From Sitta carolinensis (lineage: Eukaryota; Chordata; Aves; Passeriformes; Sittidae), in contig JAVUNC010000004.1 of the NCBI GenBank assembly GCA_032173965.1, positions 3,548,501-3,612,500 of the forward strand: 64,000 nt of DNA, in the 5' to 3' direction. Both the position numbers and the translations under genes were made by a program. The first letter of the stretch is position 1. Each line of letters begins with the position of its first letter. This document shows positions 25,916 to 38,862 of this stretch, in pieces. The notes under the pieces were generated by a model. That model was not told where the DNA came from and did not search any database. It worked only from the letters and a program-made list of their open reading frames with translations.

Positions 25916-26282
25916 CATTCATATATATAGCTCTCTTTCCTGCTCCTTTCTCTTTTCCTATTTTCCTTCTCTTTCTTATTTTTATTTTTTTAAATTATTT
26001 TTTAGATAATGAAAAAAAGGAAAAGCGGGAGGGAGGAGAGACCCCTCCTTTGTCCATTGAAGGGAAGTCACCTGCCAGTTGTCAGTCAGGCATCACTTTT
26101 CAGAGCCACCCTGAGCCCTCCAGCTGTACCTGGAGCCTCAGCAAGGAGACAGCTGCCAGCGACCACGAGCAGCAGGGCACGGGGCAGCTTCCAAACAGGA
26201 CAAAAGCAACATTTTTCCAACCCTGTGCATAGGCCCCTCGCCATGTGCATGTGGTTTTTCAGGGACTTAGAGCTGCTGGATC

Positions 26283-26332
26283 ATTAAGGTCAGAAAAGGC
26301 CTCTAAGATCATTAGATCATTGAGTCTGAGGG
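26283..26332 (-). mobile_element. CR1 LINE 3' end, degenerate
   Basis: TTAAGGTCAGAAAAGGCCTC then TAAGATCATTAGATCATTGA, resembling the older CR1 terminus (GGTTGGAAAAGACCTCTAAG) in antisense. Confidence 0.55.
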
Positions 26333-27391
26333 ACTTGATACATTTTTCTCTGAAAAACATTTTGATTCGTAGGGGGTTTTCCCTTCTTTTCTTTTTTTTT
26401 TTTAATTCCCTTTTGTCTTCTAACTGCTGGGAGGAATATTAATTTGAGTAACCTCTGGACCTCCTGTGCTTGCTTCTTACTTTCTCTTTGTGCATTGTGG
26501 TATTCATTAGCAAGGGAAGCATCAGCAACTTAAACTCAATATTACCTATGCAAATGTCTACCTTACTGCCAAAGAAACACCTCCTGCAAGCTTCCAGTTA
26601 CAAAATTCACTTCATGCTCTTCCCCATCAGCGCTAGAATGTTGCAAAGTTGACAAAATTTAGGAAGAATTAGAGTTTTTTTACCTTTTGTCATGGTCTGG
26701 GAGTGGGTACACAACCAGAGGAGGGAGAGAAGAACAGAGTTAAAACAGTGGCCTTGACCCCCCAGGTTTTCCCAAACCTTAGCCCTGTGTCTAGGTTATT
26801 TCTTCTCCTGTGTCCTTGCCAGTGTGTGTGTGTGCCTGTAACTCAATCCTGGCCCGTGCCGGGCAGGAAGAGTCACTGCTGATCCCAGGCTCTGGCAGAA
26901 CAGGCTGGGAACAGCTGCAGAAAGTAAAAAAGGGATGGGATTCCACTCCAGGGCTAAACCCCACATTTATGCAGTCTGTCAAGGCTAGGGACAGGCTCAG
27001 CTGGCCAGCCAGAAGTTTGGCTTCATTTGCTAGTGAGCATCTGGCCCCATGCAAGGAGGCACAGGTCGTCTGGGACAACCCCATGTGATGTGCAGGTGTG
27101 GCACAGCACAGAGCTGAAAAAAAAAAAACACTGGAAGCCATTCTTAGGCTGTCCCCAAGGGCACTGGGGACATCCTGTTTGGAAACTGGATAAAGTGCAC
27201 AGCTCCACAGACTGCAACAGGTTTTCATCCCCATAGAGATGAAGAGACCACCTGGTGCAGAAAGGAAGTGTTGGGTTTGAGACATGGACAATGGGTTGAT
27301 CAGCAAAGTCAGGCAGGGAACAGGGTCAGGATTCACTCCCCTGCCAAGGTTCACACCCTTGCCTGCTCAGTCTTGGGTAGTTTTTATGATT

Positions 27392-27945
27392 AGAACCATG
27401 GAATGGTTTGGGGTAGAGGGGATATTAAGGACCCTTCAACTCCAACCCCCTGCCATGAGCAGGAACATATTCCACTGTCCCAGGCTGCTTCAAGCCCCAT
27501 CCAGCCTGGCCTTGGACACTTCCAGGGATCCAGGGGCAGCCACAGCTTCTCTGGACACCCTGTGCCAGGGCCTTACCACCCTCACAGCCAGGAATTCCTT
27601 CCCAAATTCCCATCTCTCCTTGCCCTCTGACAGTGGGGAGCCATTCCCTGTGTCCTGTCCCTCCATGCCTTGTCCCCAGTCCCTCTCCAGCTCTCCTGCA
27701 GCCCCTTTAGGCTCTGCAAGAAGCTCTGAGCTCTCCCTGGATCCTTCCCTTCTCCAGGTGAGCCCCCCCAGCTCTCCCAGCCTGGCTCCAGAGCAGAGGA
27801 GCTCCAGCCCTTGGAGGAGCTCCATGGCCTCCTCTGAACTTGTTTCAGCAGCTCCACATCCTTCAGAAATAGAGGCAGCTGTGCAGCTGGGGGTCTCACC
27901 TGAGCAGGGCAGAGGGGCAAAATCCCTTCCCTTGGCCTGTTGGCC
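27392..27945 (-). mobile_element. CR1 LINE fragment, about 550 bp
   Basis: The longest CR1 piece in the intergenic region: reverse complement of the 3' end (ACCATGGAATGGTTTGGGGT) extending upstream through CTCCTCTGAACTTGTTTCAG and GCTGGGGGTCTCACCTGAGC. A 245-residue open frame over it is not a host gene. Confidence 0.93.
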
Positions 27946-29269
27946 ATTATTCCTTAAATGCAGCTCAGAAAGTAAAAAAGAAAATTTTTCTTTGCTCAAT
28001 TTCTCTTCTGAATTATCATAACCTAGGAGCTGGTTCTGTACAAGAAGGACAGGATGAAATAATGGTTTGATAAGTGCTTTCCTGAATTACATCTAGGAGA
28101 CCGCAGGGCCTGGGTCAGATGCAGCAGCCCTGGCTTTGATTCAGACTGAAATTTTGCAAAGCATCTTGGTGGCTGAGGAACATAAATGTCATTGGTTTCA
28201 GGGTCTATATTGGTACATTATATAGGGCTGAGGTGCAGGCACAGGAACTCAGTGGTTTCTGCTGTGTTTAGCACTGTTGCTAGCACAGTTTTGACCTGTG
28301 TCAACTGGGACTGACCCTAACAGTTCCTAAGCTCAGCTTTGCTATTAGGACTGGTCAAGGGCCATTCCCAGTCAGGAGTTTGGAGATGATTAAGTTGTGA
28401 ACATCTATCACTGAAACATACATATGGTTTTTAAGCTTCTAACTAGATCAGGTTTTTTAAGGGTACTTTGGGGTGGAACTCCTAACATTTCCCATGGGAA
28501 GTGAAGGTCTGAAAACCTTTCAGACCTAGGCCTTAATTATAAGAACAGTTGCTTCAAAAAAATTCCTGAATTCTTTCTTAAAATAAATTCACACTGACTG
28601 AAAACTGCCTTGAGTTCTGATTATTTGGACTATAGTGGAAGAAAGTAATGTATGAGAAATGGTTTGCACTCTTCAGCTCCATGCAACAGGATCTTGAGGA
28701 TGTCCTGGGGACATCCAGGATATCTCCAGGCTGTGCTAGAGGTGTTAAAGGCAACTGGTCCACTGTTTGCAAAAAAAAAACAATTACAGTGAGCATCTTG
28801 CTAGAAAATGTTATTAGAAAAAAATATCAAACAGTGCTCAGAGGAGGAAGGGACATTTGTGACATGGCAGGACTGTCCTGAGTTATAATACAGATTTGGG
28901 AAAAAAAATCCCACTGTTTTTGACAAGGCTGTGTGCCTGCTTAGCTCCACAGTGTCCTGTTAATTAGGAGGTGACTTCCTGCAGCCTGTCCTGCTACTGT
29001 ACTGAGGCAGTGCAATGAATTAACCTTCAACAGTCCACTACAGCAATTCCTGTGCCTGTAGCATTCATTATAACCCCATTAAAAAAGATTTTAATTGGGG
29101 TTATAGTAACAAAAGATTGGAAGTAAAGAGGAGAATTTTGTGACTGGATCATACTCAGTTTTGCTCTTCACAAGTCAATCCTACCCAGTGCTGTTTAATT
29201 CTCCCTCTGTGTCACTTAATCCAAAGTGTTTTCCACCAGCTGAGAATGGATGGCAACACAAAATAGGGT

Positions 29270-29468
29270 AGATTTAGATTAGATATTGGAAAGAAACTAT
29301 TTGCTGTGAGGGTGGGCAGGCCCTGGCACAAGGTGCCCAGAGAAGCTTGGCTGCCCCTGGATCCCTGGAAGGCCAGGTTGGACAGGGCTTGAGCAACCTG
29401 GGATAGAAGAAGGTGTTGGAAGGAGATGAGCTTTAAGGTCCCCAAACCATTCTATGATTCTATGAATT
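29270..29468 (+). mobile_element. CR1 LINE 3' fragment
   Basis: TAGATTTAGATTAGATATTG to ACCATTCTATGATTCTATGA, with small deletions in the middle. Confidence 0.9.
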
Positions 29469-30248
29469 ATTGATGCTCTCTGGGATACAGTTATTTTCAG
29501 AAAGCCCTTGAAAAGCACTTTCAGTATGGTGTGAATATTATTTGGATTAGGTGAAACCCACATCTACTTGCTCCATGCTTTTTCCAGCAAAAGATGTACA
29601 GAATATATCCTAGATATCAAATCAGCATGGAATCAGGAATTTGCAACCTTTTTAGATGTTCAGATCCCTATGTTCCCTCTGTGGGTGCTGAGGGAACTGT
29701 AGAGTGAATATAACCTGCCTGGCTCTATTTGACAAAGCCAAATTCAAATAAAATGCAGTTAACAGGAAATCTCTGGACTCCTTGCAGTTGCTGGGAGCAG
29801 AGGACACAGGTGATGTCTCCCTGAAACCACACACTTCCTTACATTCCATAGCAGCCTAATCCATATGGGGATATAAAGAAGCATGTCATCTCAAAAGAGA
29901 AGTCTGGATTGTGCCTTCTGGCCAGCAGGACAGCTCTCCATCCTCCACTCCTCAAGGGGTACTGCTGCTCCTCAGATGTGTTTCAGAGCCAGCAGTCTGC
30001 TTCCTCCTTGGAACAGCAGTGACAGCACAACCCTTGTAACTTCCCTGGTGCCCTGGAGCCAATTTGGGGATGTTTTGGAGGGATATTTTCAGGTGGTTCC
30101 GATTTTTCCAGTGCCTGTGTGTCAGCAAACATTCCTCTGTATGCCTCTGCACAGTGCTGAAGACTGGAATCTTGTGGAAGTGCATGTTGGAGAAGATCCT
30201 GGACTTGTTTTGACAGCCCTGAAATCCTCAAAAACTAAAGTTTGCTGT

Positions 30249-30271
30249 AAAAAAAAAAAAAAAAAAAAAAA
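30249..30271 (+). repeat. Poly(A) run of 23
   Basis: Uninterrupted A-run preceded by unique sequence. It may mark the 3' end of a retroposed copy, but no AATAAA lies within 30 bases upstream and I found no flanking duplication. Confidence 0.7.
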
Positions 30272-33200
30272 GTCACATGAGTGAGAGGTGCTAGACTATG
30301 TTCTTTTCTTCACTTTATCATTATTATTTGTATTGAGGGAGGACCTGGAGGACCTGCCTGAGCAGAGGAGTTGCTCCTGCACACACAGGGATGTGGTCCC
30401 TGCCCTAGAGAACTGCCTGGCCAAGCAGAACCAGACAGCAGCTCACCAGAACCTGGCCTGGCTGACCAGAAACAAGTTTAAGAGTGGTTTGGGTCAGAAG
30501 GATTGGAGGGCTCAAAGCAGGAGCAGCTTAGATCAGGTTGCTCAGCACCATGTCTAGTTGAACTTGAATCCCACTAAGGATGGAGTTCCCTCAGTTTTTT
30601 TGAGTCTTTTTCCTGGAGTTTGACCAAGCTGATGGTGAAATTCCTGTTTGGTGATGTCTAATTGGGATTTCCTGTGTTCCAACTTGTGTGGTGCCCTGGT
30701 GCACCTTTGAGAGGAGTCTGTTATGGCACAGAGGGCAGGACTTATGGATGGATTTCTGCATTTAATGATAGAAAGGATCATCAGAAGTGAAAAAGCAAAG
30801 TATCCTGGTGTCCCCTCCTGTACTAATCCTTGATTTGGGGTTGCACACTCTCATCCTCAGTAGGGCTGGCATCCTCAGGGATGCTCAAAGGGACTCATGG
30901 CCATGTTTGGGAAACAACTGGTTGGCATAAATTTGTTCATTGAGCAGATTCACGAAGAAGATTCATTTCTAAATAAATGGAATCCATTTATATTTCCATC
31001 TAAGTGGAAGCTTCTCTGAGGATAGAAAAGGGAAGGGAATACCCAAGTTTCTAATACGCAATCAGTCCACACAAGTATATAGGACAGGAAAAGAAAATAA
31101 GCCTTTCTCTAATGTTTTCTCTTCCTAAAGAGCCAAAAGACCAAGGAAAGATCTCAGGTGATGAGCAGCACTAAAATCAGGGTGGAAATATCCCCAGGCT
31201 TTGAAAGAAACATAAATCCTCTGTGAAGGCAGGCCCTAGTGAGGGTGTGCTGGCCCAGCACAGACTCCAGACACAGAGCAGCACTGCACACACTCCTCAG
31301 AGGCTCCAGCTCTCCCTGGAGCATGGCTCCCCCTCCCCAGCTCTGCTGCCACTCTCCAGGCATTTTATTGTGCTGGAGAAGTTGGGTCAGGGTCTCTCTC
31401 CATGCCTGCAGGGCTCTCCAGCCTCCCCTGTGACAGAGGTGCTGCCCTGCACGATGCTACTTCAGGAAATACCAGTTTTACCATGTCCCCCAGTGTCTGA
31501 CTTTTCAATGTGCTGATTTTTCACATTTCACATGCAACCACCTCAGTTTCTCTGCCCCTGTAATTTCTCCCTGTCAGCTGTTCAAACCAGTAATAATGTG
31601 TTCAAAAGGGTTTTGGGTGGAAATCCATCCCATGGCATTGCTCGTTCTAATACTCATCAGGAGCAATGGATTCATAGACTGAAGAGTGTACAAATGGCTC
31701 AAATTTATTTTCACTTAAAAAAATTCATGATTCTGATATTGCACGTGCTGCTCTAAGTAATTTTGCTTGTACAAAAATCCCTGCTCACTGCAGTGAAGGG
31801 ATGAATGGCTTTTGGGGGAAGTTGTTTGTCCTAAAGCCAGATGAAGACTTTTCTTTGTGATTTCTAGAGAAATTCATGGCAGAGAATTTCACAGTCATTA
31901 TTTCAATAACTTCAGTACCTGATCAAACAAATGAATGCAAATTCTACAGAAAGAGATGAGCCATGCAGTGATTCAGGAAAAGTTCCCAGAATCAGGAGTG
32001 GTGTCAGAATTTCCGTTATTTAGAGATTTTTACACCAAGCACAACAGAGGTGTTAAAAATATCTGCAGCAAAACATTAACATTATTATTTTTTAAATATA
32101 AGTAAAATCAATGTTACAGGAGCATTGAACTACATTTTAATTTGAGATTAAGAACTCAGTGTAGTATTTGATTCCCAGCTGGATGAAGGTCTTTTCCTCA
32201 GAGGAGATGAGGAAGATGAGCCCTGCTGACATCAGGGTAAAACTTCAAGAGATTTCAACAGAGCCATGACACAGGCTGTGGGTTCCCAAACTTTTGAATC
32301 AAACAGAAATCTGTTTACATGAGCTATCAACAATAATGAATGAAGGGATATTTCTTCTTAGCCTTATAGCCCTCGTTTGAAACCATTACTGGGGCTTCCT
32401 GGTAGCATTTTCTTAAATTTCTCTTAGGCCTGTATCAAAGTACCATGGGAATTCTGGGATCAGATAATGGATTCAGAGAGATTAATGAGAAAACAGACTT
32501 AGTTACTGGGAAGATCCTTGATCCCAACCATGTAGGGAGGTAAATATTCCTTATTTATGTATGCTATTCTGGTCCAATTTGTGGACCAGGATTTTAAAAT
32601 CTTATGTTGGTATAAATGGGAAATTTATTGATGATGTTAAAACCTAATTGGAGCAAGATCTGTATTAAATACATTGTCTGGAATCAACTGGGACTGTTGC
32701 AGTAAGGACTCAATAAGTTGGATTTCCAAGATTTATAAAATCACAATGTTCCAAGATTTACAAAACCCAAACCAGGCAGAATGAAGAAATGTGGATTAGG
32801 AAATTATAGCTAAATAGCTAGAAATTAAAGAGCTGACTGGGACAGATACTTGAGTACAAAAGATTGGCAGGAATGGCCATAAAAGCCAAGAAGGAAAAGC
32901 AGGAAGTCACTAGGATATAAATGCATCCATTTACAGCCAGCATCTCTCTTTCTGCCTACCCTGGAATATTACATTCCTTGTGAACAGCAGATATGCAAAC
33001 CAAGAGCCAACAGTCCATGCCCTTTGGAGCCACTTGGAGAAACCCAATCATCCGAGGCAGATCCAGAGCCACATCTGTCCCTGCTGGCGTGAGCAGGGAG
33101 GAAGGAATGGGGCAGCTGTCCTCCAAGGGTCCCTGAGACTGGGAGGGATTGTCACCAGGGCCAGAGGGGAGGTGACACTCCCAAAATGGGCCTTCTGACA

Positions 33201-33808
33201 GTCCTGGCATTCAGGCAGGCACTCCTCTGGGCTCTCTGTCAAGTCTCCTTTTCCACCCTGGATTGCAGGATGAATGCTTTCCTGGGAGCAGTTGTTGCTG
33301 GAAGGAGGGAGGCTGCTCAGCCTTTGGCTTTCCTGCCTACACCCACGTGCACAGAGAGGTCCATGGATGTGACAGCAGTGCAAAGAAGGGAAGGGATCAA
33401 TAGGAGTGATCCCATTGATTTAAAGTCAATTCCTAATGCTCTGACCTTCTCTAAAGGGAATATTTGAGCCCAAACCCACTGCAGGTTTGGAATTAATCAC
33501 CTCATTGTCCCCCTGTCTACACCAAAAGGCACCTCACACGAGGCAAAAACTCATGTAGAGCCTTTTCTTGTCTCTTTTGCAACTTTTCTGTGGGCAAGTC
33601 AGTCAGATTAACATTTTAGCATTGTGAGCCATATTTGTTATCTCAGGGGAGATTTCTGTAGCAGAGTTTCATCTTAACCCTGTCTTAACCACAGCCTCCA
33701 GGAAGCTTAAAACTCAAGAAATCAAGTTTACATCTGTCTGCAAAACATTGCCTATATCTAACCAGAGACTATATTTAGGCTCTTGGGTTTTGGAGAAGTT
33801 TCAAGAGC

Positions 33809-33901
33809 CTGGTTTTTTTTGTTTGTTTTTGGTTTTTTTTTGTTTTGTTTTTGTTTGTTTGGTTGGTTGGTTGGTTTTTTTTTAATTTGTTTTTTTTTTC
33901 A
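33809..33901 (+). repeat. G/T-rich low-complexity tract
   Basis: Runs of T with G interruptions (TTTG, TTGG units), pyrimidine/G-rich on one strand. Simple repeat. Confidence 0.85.
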
Positions 33902-34743
33902 ACTCTGGTGGGGTTTCATGGGATTGTCTCAAAGTTTATTGAGTTTGCTCCATAATGGTGGTGATGAGCTCTCTGCCTCAGTGAGAGTAAGGCCTCAGTG
34001 AGCACCTCTGAAACATCACCCAGTCCCAGTGTGCTGACATTTAATTCCTTAAAAAAGGGGGCACAAAGGAGAAAATAAGTGAAAATAACCTTGTCCAAGG
34101 TTATTTAGAAAGGTTGGTCAGAATCACCAGCAGTCCTTGTAAGGTGCCTGTCCATTCTGATCATCTCCTTGTTTAGACTTTCTAACGTTTTTATTTCACT
34201 ATAAAAAGATGTTCATGTTATAGTTCTCTAAGTTATATTTTCTGTTTTATCTGGTGATTTGAAACTGAGATCTTTGGGCTGGTTTAGCTCCATGGTGTTT
34301 ATTTAACCAGTCTGATTCTTTGCACCAGAGAAGAGTAACTGCCCTTGAGCTAAGCCTATCAACATTCCCTGATTTTGGGTGGGGAAACTGAGGCACAGAG
34401 GTGCAACAGTTTGCCTGGAACAAACTGGAGTAGCATCTAGAAATGTCTATACATATTCAGCATGGTCTTCCTTGCTCCTTGTTTTTCCCTTTTCCCCCAT
34501 ATCTTGAATGCAAATTAATTTAACAATGCAATTTATGGTAACTATTCTTCAAGAAGTCCAGTAGGATTTTTGCCTCTGGCTTGAAAAAGAGGAGACACAT
34601 CCTTGTCTTTTACTGCACCTAAGACTGTTTAGCTGGGGGTTTTTGGGTCTCCTCATGTCACAAACCCTTCCCCAGGCTGGAGTTCCTGAAAGGCAGGAAG
34701 CCTCTTGTACAGACTTGGGAAGAGGACAGTGCCCTTTTCCTCT

Positions 34744-34763
34744 ATTTTTTTTTTTTTTTTTTA
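34744..34763 (+). repeat. Poly(T) run
   Basis: About 20 T's in unique DNA. Confidence 0.7.
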
Positions 34764-36234
34764 GTCCCTCTACTAGTGATCCAAGAACAGGGAAATGAGG
34801 GAATGAGCTGAGACAAGAAGAGGATAAACCCACACTGGGCTTTGGCTTTTACAGCTTCAGTCATTCATTCCCAGTTAAATTAAGCAGTAATTATAATAGT
34901 CTGGAAAAACTAGGAACAGCCACCCTTGGGGAGCAAGGACCCACAGAGAGGCCCAGGAGTGTGTCCAGAGGGGGCTGTCTTTCTCTGTAGACTCCAGAAG
35001 GAGCCAGGGCTGACTGTGCTCATCATTTAAACCTCTCACTGAAGGGTCTGAGGGCAATGGGGATGGATTTCGACCTATGGATTTCCGTACTCCTGGTTTT
35101 CCTTGGTAAAATGGGGAACCCACCTCATTGTCCAGTAATGATTCTGGAGCATTAAATAAATCAAAAATCGTGTGGGGATAACTTAGTTCAACAGCTGGAC
35201 ATGGTGACAGGGAGGCACTAGAGGGAACCTGCTGGTCACCGCTTATTTCAAGGTGAGAATTGAAATTAGAAGGTCACTTCCCCTGGAAGATGTTCATCAC
35301 CTAGCCACCCTTTGCTGTCAAAGGAGGCTCCTTGGGAGCAATGTGAGATTGCAGAGCTTCCCAGGGATGAGATTGTCATCATTCCCCATCACAGCCCCTC
35401 CCCAGCAGTCCCTGTACCCCCTGAGTCCCTGAAGGGTTGCCTGGTGAGAGGAAAGACCTGACCATCAGGGCTCCAAACATCAGCCCTGCTGCCCTTGAGA
35501 ACAAAACCCCAGGTTTGAAGATACTCCTGAAAGTCGAACACATCCCAGGGGTGGGTCTGTCCACAGCTAAGAGCCTCAACACACCCACTTTGAAAGGATG
35601 CTCCAATGCCACAGCCATGGATTACATCCAGGCAGAGTGGTCTGGGAATTTGCTAATGAGTCTGGGGCCCACTTTGAACTGTGAGGGTACCACCTCACCT
35701 CCTTTCCCTTTCCCACCATGGCATCTTTTGTCCTGCCCAGAGTTCCTCAGGCTGCCTTCCACAGCCCTGGATGTGAGGCACTGGCTGTTGCCTGTGCATT
35801 CCAGGCTTCGCCATAAATCTCACAAACAGGGTGTATTACATTAGGAAAAAAAAAAAAAAGAAAAGTGCAGACATTACCTTCATCAAAGGAGCAGTTGGTC
35901 CCTTCATCCTCCTCTCCTGGCTCCTCTGTGGCCCTGTGGCACCCCAGGGTTTTTATCTGGGCTGGCATCCCCAGCCAGGCGTGGGGTTCATCCTTTGCAA
36001 GGCTTCCCCACGGAAGCAGCAGCTGGTGTGGTCGGAAATGCTCTCCAGCAAGCAGCCTGAGGCTGCCCAAAAATTGAAGCAGCTCATCCTACTGACCCCT
36101 GTGTGTGTGTGTGTTTGGGGATTTGGGCATTTCTCCTTTCCCCACGCTCCTCTACACCAATGCCTCCTTTCCCCCTGCTAATAACCACGTTAAATTCCCC
36201 TCCCTTCCCTCAGTTTGCTACCACCTGGGCTCAT

Positions 36235-36770
36235 TCCCCCCTAGCCCGCCTCAGCATCCTCTCAGCTCCCCTGCCGGCTCTCTGGCTGAAGGTTTTCCAT
36301 GGATATTCGCGGCTCCCGCTGCTCGGGGCACAGCAGGTCCCGGCTGCCCTGCCCGGCGCTCGCTGCCCTGCCCGGCGGGTCCCGTCCCTTTTGTATCCCC
36401 GGCCCTTTCGTACCGCCCTGCCCTGGGCCAGCCCTGCCCCGGGCCCCGGCCCCGCAGCTGCCCGTGTCCTTTACAGCCCCTTCCCGGCCCCTCCTGTCCG
36501 CCTCCATCACCGCTGACAGCGGCGCCCTGAGTGACACCGCCTCAGCTGTCCCGGCACGGCACGGGCGCCTCTCGGCCTTTTATCCCTTTGGCCGATGCTG
36601 TAACTCAGGAGGAGGGAGCTGGTCCCAAATCCTGCTGGCTCTTGGCTTAGGAGCGGCCGGAGGAGCTGGGTTTTGGCGAGTGCTGGGCTCAGACAGCAGC
36701 GCTGAGCCCCGCCAGCCCCACGGGCTGCCGTGGGTACCGCCGGCATCCTCCCAGCCCTGCCGTTGTTCAC
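36235..36770. other. Orphan GC/CpG-rich patch
   Basis: About 530 bases much richer in G+C and CpG than anything within 10 kb, with GCCCGGCGCTCGC-, CCCGGCGGGTCCCG- and GGCCCCGGCCCCGC-like runs. It lies midway in the gene-free interval. A 193-codon open frame (36299-36880) covers it but has no recognisable domain. Possible CpG island of an unannotated transcript, or a GC-biased segment; I cannot tell which. Confidence 0.5.
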
Positions 36771-36885
36771 AGTGTGCCTCTTCACTTCTTTTCAAAAAAT
36801 ATTGTCTCTGGGAGACTGGAGGCGAACCCGTTGGCGTGGGTAAAAGTTTGCAAATAATTTTTGACTGGCAAATAATATGAATCGC

Positions 36886-37022
36886 AGAATCACAGAGTTT
36901 TGGAATAGTTTGGGTTGGAATGGACCTTAAAGATCATCTTGTTCCACCCATGGGCAGGGACACTTTCCACTAGACCCAGCTGATCCAAACCCCAACCAAC
37001 CTTGGCCTTGAACACTTGCCCT
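36886..37022 (-). mobile_element. CR1 LINE 3' fragment
   Basis: GAATCGCAGAATCACAGAGT, TTTGGGTTGGAATGGACCTT, ending near CTTGGCCTTGAACACTTG; antisense. It lies about 115 bases to the right of the CpG-rich patch. Confidence 0.9.
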
Positions 37023-37733
37023 TTATTTTCTTTTTTTCTTTTTTTTTTCCTTATGTTGGAATTGTAAACATCGTCAGCTTTCTCAGAGTTAAAGAAATTG
37101 CAAGCAAACCTGTCGTTCTGCTCCTTACCAGACTCCTACAAGGCATAAACCAAAATGCCCTCTGAAATTATCTACCATTTCCCCTCCATCTTCTGTCAAA
37201 ATCTCAATGCTTAGTATAATCTTGCTTCACAGGGGGAGAATACTTTTAAAACATTCTCAGCCTTTTTTGTAAGAGAAATATTTTTGTGTTAAAATCAGAG
37301 CAAACATACAACCCTGGAATCACTTCCAGAGGTTTGAATGCTCACCTAAAAAGAATTATTAAGATGGGGACAAAAGGCAGGGAGCAGGACCTGTGGTGAG
37401 ACATGGGCTGTAATAGGATTATTTGAGAGAGCAATGACCAAAGTAAATGAAACAGGCCCAGACGATGCTGCTGGGTGCAGGAACTCCACCATCCTCTCTG
37501 CAGGAACATCCTCAGCATGGGTTTGGCTGAGATGATTTCTCTCTCCCATCCTTTTCTAAGCACAGTTCAGGAGTTTGCATAGGATAAGACACAGCCCAAC
37601 AGGCAGCTGCATGCAGCAATCCTGTTTTGGAGGTTGGAAAGCTTCAATAATACCAGTGTGGGCCATTTGGCTTCAAGGCCAGCTGTGCCAGTCATACTGA
37701 ATTTACTGTTTCAGATCAGGGAAAAGTGTAATT

Positions 37734-37749
37734 AAAAAAAAAAAAAAAA
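37734..37749 (+). repeat. Poly(A) run
   Basis: About 16 A's in unique DNA. Confidence 0.7.
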
Positions 37750-37895
37750 TACTTGTTGCCCATAAACTTCTTCCAAATCTTGGGCACATCATCCCAGTTT
37801 CTCAACCATAAAACACGTTTTGAGAGTGTTGCCCTCTCCCAGGGTGGGATGAGGATCTAAGAGACCCTCTGGGGCACTCAGATATCCCATTAATT

Positions 37896-37984
37896 TTTGG
37901 CTGTGAGGGTGGTGAGGTCCTGGCACAAGTTGGCCAGAGGAGCTGTGGCTGCCCCTGGATCCCTGGAAGTGTCCCAGGCAAACT
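37896..37984 (+). mobile_element. CR1 LINE internal fragment
   Basis: TTTTTGGCTGTGAGGGTGGT to CCCTGGAAGTGTCCCAGGCA. It lacks the 3' terminus. Confidence 0.85.
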
Positions 37985-38332
37985 GGGGCTGACAAGGGTT
38001 TGGTGCCACTGGAATGTGCTGGTGCTTGCAGGCAGTGCCAGGTTTCAAAAGGCTGTGGGGATGGCAGCTGGGAACAAACTGGGCATGTGAAAGCTGCAAA
38101 AATTGGGACTTTTTTATTTGGAGCTACTGATACATCTTGTAAAGATATTGAGAGCAGCAGTTTGGCTCAGGGCCTCACATGATCCCATGCAGTCATGAGA
38201 TGAACTCTCTTTTTCTTATGAGGTATCACCCCATTCCTTAAGGAAAGAAAGGAGGTTGTCCTTCAAAAACCACAACCTTGGTCCATGGAACACATTTGAC
38301 AGCTGAAAATTTCAGTGCAGAATAGATAGTCC

Positions 38333-38438
38333 TTTATTTTATTTTATTTTATTTTATTTATATTTATTTTATTTTATTTTATTTTATTTTATTTATTTTA
38401 TTTTATTTTTTTTATTTATTTTATTTTATTTATTTTAT
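38333..38438 (+). repeat. (TTTTA)n microsatellite
   Basis: About 105 bases of TTTTA units with a few TTTA interruptions. Confidence 0.95.
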
Positions 38439-38739
38439 ACATATCTGAAAAACAGCAACAACAAAGAAGTTGAATTTACTGAATTATTGTTTTCTTTTAA
38501 TCCCAGTTAATAACCCGTAGAGCATTAACTGCATGAACTGCACAAACTACATTTGCTTCATTTTTAATTTATTTTTATTCATTACATTCAGTTTCACTGG
38601 GGTGTAGATAAACCCAGCCCTGTACAGAGCTCCATGCTGATTGTCATCCATAAAATTATGGATATGCTGGATAACTATAAACTCACTGTAGGAAGGAATT
38701 TCTGTACTCTCTCTATTTCTATATTCTCTGGGTATTTCA

Positions 38740-38862
38740 TTGTCCAGAGAAGCAGGGGTTGTCCCTGGATCCCTGGCAGTGTCCAAGGCCAGGCTGGATG
38801 GGGCTTGGAGCACCCTGGGATAGTGGAAGGTGTCCCTGCTCATGGCAGAGGGTGGAATGAGT
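38740..38862 (+). mobile_element. CR1 LINE 3' fragment
   Basis: TGTCCAGAGAAGCAGGGGTT to CTCATGGCAGAGGGTGGAAT. The 3' tail is missing. Confidence 0.88.

Noticed and set aside
27284..28021. 245-codon plus-strand open frame
   Set aside because: It is mostly antisense CR1 sequence (27392-27945); no host protein domain and no splice context.
29883..30284. 133-codon frame ending in poly-lysine at the A-run
   Set aside because: The lysines are the poly(A) run translated; no AATAAA, no target-site duplication and no homology seen, so neither a gene nor a proven processed pseudogene.
36299..36880. 193-codon open frame in the CpG-rich patch
   Set aside because: Low-complexity Pro/Ala/Ser/Arg composition expected from GC-rich DNA, with no known domain. 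Kept only as part of the CpG finding.
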